Shown in pieces: positions 7,710 to 10,009 of a stretch of 10,009 nt of DNA. The translations under genes were made by a program, and so were the position numbers. The DNA lies in the NCBI GenBank assembly GCA_030150425.1, contig JASLFY010000316.1, forward strand, positions 1 to 10,009, given 5' to 3'. Under the pieces are notes generated by a model. That model saw nothing but the letters and a program-made list of their open reading frames with translations. It ran no database searches and had not been told where the DNA came from. The first letter of the stretch is position 1; each line of letters begins with the position of its first letter. The stretch is from Yimella sp. GTDB taxonomy: Bacteria > Actinomycetota > Actinomycetes > Actinomycetales > Dermatophilaceae.

Positions 7710-8072
7710 CTAGGCCTGACCGACCCAGTGCCAGTGACCGGTCGCGACCAGCACGATGCGGGTGATGCCGTACGCCCCCACCAGCACCGCCACGACCGGG
7801 AAGGCGACCCGCCGCAACCAGCGCGGCGGCGCCTCGCCGGTGAGCCAGGCCATCGCCGCCGCCACCATCCAGACCACCGCCAACAGCATCACCGCCGGGG
7901 TCAGCGGGTTGTACGCCATGGCCTCGGCGAAGCGGCCGTGGCCGATGAGCGTCCAGGCGCGGGTCATGCCGCAGGTCGGACACGGCCAGCCGGTCAGCAG
8001 CAGGAACGGACAGATCGTCGGACCGTGCAGCACCGTCGACGGACGCACCCAGAGCGCCGCAGACAGCAGCAC
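7710..8072 (-). CDS. DUF2752 small membrane protein (copy B)
   Basis: A short hydrophobic protein (120 residues from the only standard start, GTG at 8072) of the DUF2752 family. The family signature is clear: CPFLLLTGWPCPTCGMTRAW, with cysteines C21, C31 and C34. Membrane segments lie at about 59-77 and 88-110, and the family normally has another before the first cysteine. Here that segment is partly missing, but the open frame continues upstream to a stop at 8151-8153 and reads like a DUF2752 N-terminus, so the true start may be further upstream. It is the last gene of the small-membrane-protein cluster, 53 bases after the GYF_2-TM2 gene from this GTG or overlapping it from an upstream start. 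The role is unknown; the conserved cysteines suggest metal binding or redox chemistry near the membrane, which is inference only. Confidence 0.75.
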   Translation of the reverse strand: MLLSAALWVRPSTVLHGPTICPFLLLTGWPCPTCGMTRAWTLIGHGRFAEAMAYNPLTPAVMLLAVVWMVAAAMAWLTGEAPPRWLRRVAFPVVAVLVGAYGITRIVLVATGHWHWVGQA

Positions 8073-8125
8073 GCCCGCCCCGGCGGCCTGGGCGAGGGCC
8101 GGGGCGGGCGTACGGAGGGTGCGGG

Positions 8126-8569
8126 TCAGCTCAGCGCCCGTCCGTCGGCGTCAGGGACCTTGCGCATCGCGATCAGGATCAGGTCGATCAGCGACCAGAT
8201 GCCGCAGCCGCCGAGGGTGATCAGCTTCAGCACACCGAGACCGGTGTAGCCGAGGTAGAAGCGGTCGACACCGAGGCCACCGAGCACGATCGACAAGATG
8301 AGCGCCATCATCCACTCCTTGTCGGAGAAGACGCCGGGCACCTGCTTGGCCTGGAACGGATGGCCGCCGGAAGCGGCGCGGACCAGGGTCTCCGGCTTGA
8401 GCTGGCCGGCGGACGCCATCTGCTGCAGCTGCCCGTAGCTCATCGGGCCCTGCTCGGTGCCCATCATGTTCACGAAGAAGCTGTCGTTCTGCGGGCCCGA
8501 GCCGTAGTTCTGCGGCTGCGGCTCGTAGCCGTAGTTGTTGTTCTGGTCCTGCGGGTAGTCCTGCGACAT
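8126..8569 (-). CDS. GYF_2 plus TM2 domain membrane protein
   Basis: A 147-residue protein in three parts. Residues 1-28 are Gln/Asn/Tyr/Pro-rich and probably disordered. Residues about 30-80 match a GYF_2 (DUF4339) domain, with FFVNMMGTEQGPMSYGQLQQM and a downstream VRAASGGHPFQ. Residues 82-136 form a TM2 domain: two membrane helices joined by the DRFYLGYTGLGVLKLITLGG loop, with WSLIDL in the second. GYF-type domains bind proline-rich or similar linear peptides, and the neighbouring CD225 protein carries a Pro/Tyr/Gln-rich tail, so an interaction between them is a reasonable inference. The ATG has a clear GGGAGGG seven bases upstream. It follows the CD225 gene after 45 bases on the same strand, most likely in one operon. 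The specific function is unknown. Confidence 0.85.
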   Translation of the reverse strand: MSQDYPQDQNNNYGYEPQPQNYGSGPQNDSFFVNMMGTEQGPMSYGQLQQMASAGQLKPETLVRAASGGHPFQAKQVPGVFSDKEWMMALILSIVLGGLGVDRFYLGYTGLGVLKLITLGGCGIWSLIDLILIAMRKVPDADGRALS

Positions 8570-8576
8570 ATGAGTT

Positions 8577-8583
8577 CCCTCCC
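8577..8583 (-). promoter_or_regulatory. Shine-Dalgarno for the GYF_2-TM2 gene
   Basis: GGGAGGG on the minus strand, seven bases before the ATG at 8569. It confirms this start, which also gives the full disordered N-terminus. Confidence 0.7.
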
Positions 8584-8614
8584 GATCGAAATCAGTGTTG
8601 TCGAGTGTCGGAGA

Positions 8615-9136
8615 TCAGTAGTTCGAGTTCGACGAGTTGGCGGCGAACACCGCGATGCCGACGATGTAGAGGACGACGAGTACCAGCGAGACGACAGCCG
8701 AGGCGATCGCCCACTTCTTCGCCTTGTTGGCGGCCTCGTGGGCGCCCTGCACGTCGCCGAGGGCCCACTTCGAGTTCACCTGGGTGGAGAACACGATCGA
8801 CACGATGCCCAACGGCAGGCAGCAGAGCACGGTCGACAGGATCGCCCACACCAGGTTGTTGTCCGGCGGCGGACCGGCGGGCGTCTGGGCGTAGCCGTAC
8901 GGGCCCGGCTGCGCGTAGCCGTACGGCTGCTGCTGGTTGTACTGGGGTTGTCCGTATGCGCCGCCGTACGCCTGCTGGTCGTAGGACTGCTGGCCGTACT
9001 GGCCGTACTGCGGCTGGCCCGACTGACCGGACTTGTCCGGGGTGGCGTACGGGTCGTTGGTGCCGTACGGCTCGTGGTTTCCGTACGGGTCGTTCTGGCC
9101 GTACTGCGGGGAGCTGTACGGGTCGTTGTCGCTCAT
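8615..9136 (-). CDS. CD225/dispanin family membrane protein with Tyr/Gln-rich N-terminus
   Basis: A 173-residue protein. Residues 1-92 are a low-complexity tail rich in Tyr, Gln, Gly, Pro and Asp with repeated DPYG, QYGQ and PYGYAQ units, and no signal peptide. Residues about 94-167 are a CD225/dispanin domain: a first hydrophobic segment WAILSTVLCCLPLGIVSIVF with a Cys-Cys pair (105-106), the conserved loop QVNSKWALGDVQGAHEAANKAKKW, then a second helix (about 143-166). This is the family of eukaryotic interferon-induced transmembrane proteins; the bacterial members have no settled function. I chose ATG at 9136 because the acidic tail starts there, although an open frame extends to 9274 without recognisable sequence. 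The ribosome site is weak (AGGGGAA, eight bases upstream). It is followed by the GYF_2-TM2 gene after 45 bases. Confidence 0.87.
   Translation of the reverse strand: MSDNDPYSSPQYGQNDPYGNHEPYGTNDPYATPDKSGQSGQPQYGQYGQQSYDQQAYGGAYGQPQYNQQQPYGYAQPGPYGYAQTPAGPPPDNNLVWAILSTVLCCLPLGIVSIVFSTQVNSKWALGDVQGAHEAANKAKKWAIASAVVSLVLVVLYIVGIAVFAANSSNSNY
9047..9127 (-). repeat. Short in-frame coding repeats (gtacgggtcgtt)
   Basis: The 12-base unit gtacgggtcgtt occurs exactly three times on the plus strand, at 9047-9058, 9083-9094 and 9116-9127, spaced 36 and 33 bases apart and so always in the same codon phase. On the coding strand it encodes NDPY. Shorter relatives (gtacgg, gtactg) continue through 8895-9108. 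The repeats encode the disordered tail of the CD225 protein and could change length by slippage. Confidence 0.7.
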
Positions 9137-9156
9137 CTGGAGGATTCCCCTGTGGT

Positions 9157-9201
9157 TCGTGGACGTTCGGACGATTCTAGGCAGCGGCTCGCGGGATTCA
9201 G
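9157..9201 (-). promoter_or_regulatory. Possible promoter for the CD225-TM2-DUF2752 genes
   Basis: On the minus strand TAGAAT (9174-9179) is a good -10 match, with a weak CTGAAT 16 bases upstream as -35. It lies in the 61-base gap between the upstream DUF2752 gene and the CD225 ATG at 9136, and would give a leader of about 30 bases. Confidence 0.4.
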
Positions 9202-9692
9202 GCCGGTGACAACCAGGTCCAGCCAGGGATGTTGCGCGCCACCCAGAACATGAGGACGACCAGCGCCAAGGCACTGGTCACCCAAGGACGGGTCAGCGTC
9301 AGCTTCGGTTCCCCCAACCACTGACGCCGGGTCCACCGGACCAGCAACGCCAGCAGACCGACCACCGCGACGACGGCGAACGGGTTGAAGCCGAACGCCG
9401 CCGGGACGTCGCCGTCCGTGAGCGACGCCATGGCCCGCAGTGCCCCGCACCCCGGGCAGTAGTAGCCGGTCAGGGCCAGGAACGGGCAGGTCGGGTAGTG
9501 GCCGGGCGAGCGCGGATCGACGGTGTGCAACACCAGTCCGGCGGCGACGGCCCCCGCGCCGAGCAGCACGGGACCGACCATCCGCCGCGGACGGTCGTGC
9601 CGCGGTCGCCAGCCCGGCGCGACGGTGCTGTGGGTGACGAACAGGCTCTTGCGCATCGGCGCAACGCTGCCTCGAGTGATCACGTCAGCCAC
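9198..9692 (-). CDS. DUF2752 small membrane protein (copy A)
   Basis: A 164-residue membrane protein with the DUF2752 core CPFLALTGYYCPGCGALRAM and cysteines C69, C79 and C82. Hydrophobic segments lie at about 39-55, 104-118 and 138-150. The region before the first cysteine (HTVDPRSPGHYPTCPF) is typical of the family. The GTG at 9692 is preferred: GGAGG lies seven bases upstream. An internal ATG at 9656 (residue 13) would remove only a variable N-terminus and is possible. It sits between two CD225 genes on the same strand. A strong stem-loop precedes it, so it may begin its own transcript. The function is unknown; the three cysteines are the obvious candidates for metal or disulfide chemistry. 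Confidence 0.85.
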   Translation of the reverse strand: MADVITRGSVAPMRKSLFVTHSTVAPGWRPRHDRPRRMVGPVLLGAGAVAAGLVLHTVDPRSPGHYPTCPFLALTGYYCPGCGALRAMASLTDGDVPAAFGFNPFAVVAVVGLLALLVRWTRRQWLGEPKLTLTRPWVTSALALVVLMFWVARNIPGWTWLSPA

Positions 9693-9743
9693 GGCCCCTC
9701 CTCCGGTCGGTCGACCGCCATCGTCGCATCCCCGCCGTACGCG

Positions 9744-9775
9744 AAGGGCGCCCGACCCACGGGTCGAGCGCCCTT
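9744..9775 (-). terminator. Stem-loop terminator after the first CD225 gene
   Basis: A 14-bp stem (9744-9757 with 9762-9775) around a four-base loop; on the minus strand the only non-Watson-Crick position is a U-G wobble. It begins 14 bases after the CD225 stop codon. There is no T tract. The asymmetry (a C-A mismatch on the plus strand, U-G on the minus strand) supports action on minus-strand transcripts. Confidence 0.7.
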
Positions 9776-9789
9776 GCGAACGTCTCCGA

Positions 9790-10009
9790 TCAGGACCTGC
9801 TGGCGGCGATACCCGCCGCGATCCCGTAGATCAGGATGAAGACGCCACCGACGACGGCGGACGCGATCGCGAACTTCTTCGCCTTGTCGGCCGAGGCCTG
9901 CGCACCGGCAGCGTCGCCCGCGGCCCACTTGCCGTTCACCTGCGCGGCGAAGACGATCGACGCGACACCCAGCGGGAGACAGCACAGGATGGTCGACAGG
10001 ATCGCCCAC
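9790..10009 (-). CDS. CD225/dispanin family protein (partial, N-terminus outside window)
   Basis: The last 72 residues of a CD225 protein; the 5' part lies beyond the window edge. The visible part has WAILSTILCCLPLGVASIVF with the Cys-Cys pair, the loop QVNGKWAAGDAAGAQASADKAKK and a second membrane helix ending ...GIAASRS. It aligns without gaps to the CD225 domain of the gene at 8615-9136 at roughly 60% identity. The two genes share an exact 19-base stretch (9991-10009 and 8831-8849). They are therefore paralogues. Unlike its paralogue, this copy ends directly after the second helix. Whether it also has a Tyr/Gln-rich tail cannot be seen here. Confidence 0.85.
   Translation of the reverse strand, partial: WAILSTILCCLPLGVASIVFAAQVNGKWAAGDAAGAQASADKAKKFAIASAVVGGVFILIYGIAAGIAASRS

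Noticed and set aside
6505..7713. Open frame of 402 codons overlapping the DUF4032 gene in another plus frame
   Set aside because: Its product is almost entirely Arg, Pro, Gly and Ala, typical of a frame-shifted reading of GC-rich coding DNA; the kinase-like frame has ordered motifs.
9047..9127. CRISPR-like spaced repeats
   Set aside because: The units are 12 bases, in codon phase and inside a coding region that encodes NDPY motifs, so they reflect protein repeats.
9137..9274. Extended start for the CD225 protein at 9274
   Set aside because: The added residues overlap the end of the DUF2752 gene and the likely promoter, and the repeat-rich acidic tail clearly starts at the ATG at 9136.
9680..10009. 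Longer minus-strand frame through the partial CD225 gene
   Set aside because: It is in a different frame from the WAILSTILCCLPLG reading and shows no domain; the CD225 frame ends at 9790 and aligns with its paralogue.

Overview
The window is GC-rich, coding-dense DNA typical of a high-GC actinobacterium. The sugar operon resembles the maltose loci of Streptomyces-like and related actinomycetes, and DUF4032, CD225 and DUF2752 proteins are common in that phylum. The genus cannot be fixed from sequence alone. No rRNA, tRNA, CRISPR array, insertion sequence or phage gene was seen.

Left part (about 36-5089, minus strand): a maltose/maltodextrin-type ABC importer operon read right to left. It encodes a lipoprotein substrate-binding protein (malE), two permeases (malF with a TTG start, malG) and a LacI-family repressor (malR, GTG start directly after the malG stop). 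The malE-malF gap holds three consecutive perfect hairpins, a good candidate for lowering permease expression relative to the binding protein. Upstream of malE, a palindrome of the CTTGCA type overlaps a plausible -35 box, so the repressor encoded last in the operon probably closes an autoregulatory loop.

Centre (5289-6377, plus strand): a divergent MalK/MsmK/UgpC-type ATPase supplies the nucleotide-binding domain that the malEFG operon lacks. It ends in an 18-bp stem-loop without a T tract. Next on the same strand (6452-7699) is a DUF4032 protein whose N-terminal half looks like a small-molecule or lipopolysaccharide-type kinase with its catalytic residues intact.

Right part (7710-10009, minus strand): a cluster of small membrane proteins of little-known function. 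In transcription order these are a CD225/dispanin protein (5' part outside the window), a DUF2752 protein, a second CD225 protein with a long Tyr/Gln/Gly/Pro-rich tail, a GYF_2-TM2 fusion and a second DUF2752 protein. The repeated CD225-DUF2752 pairing plus TM2 is the part of the window most likely to be an under-described system, plausibly a membrane assembly. Its function cannot be read from the sequence.
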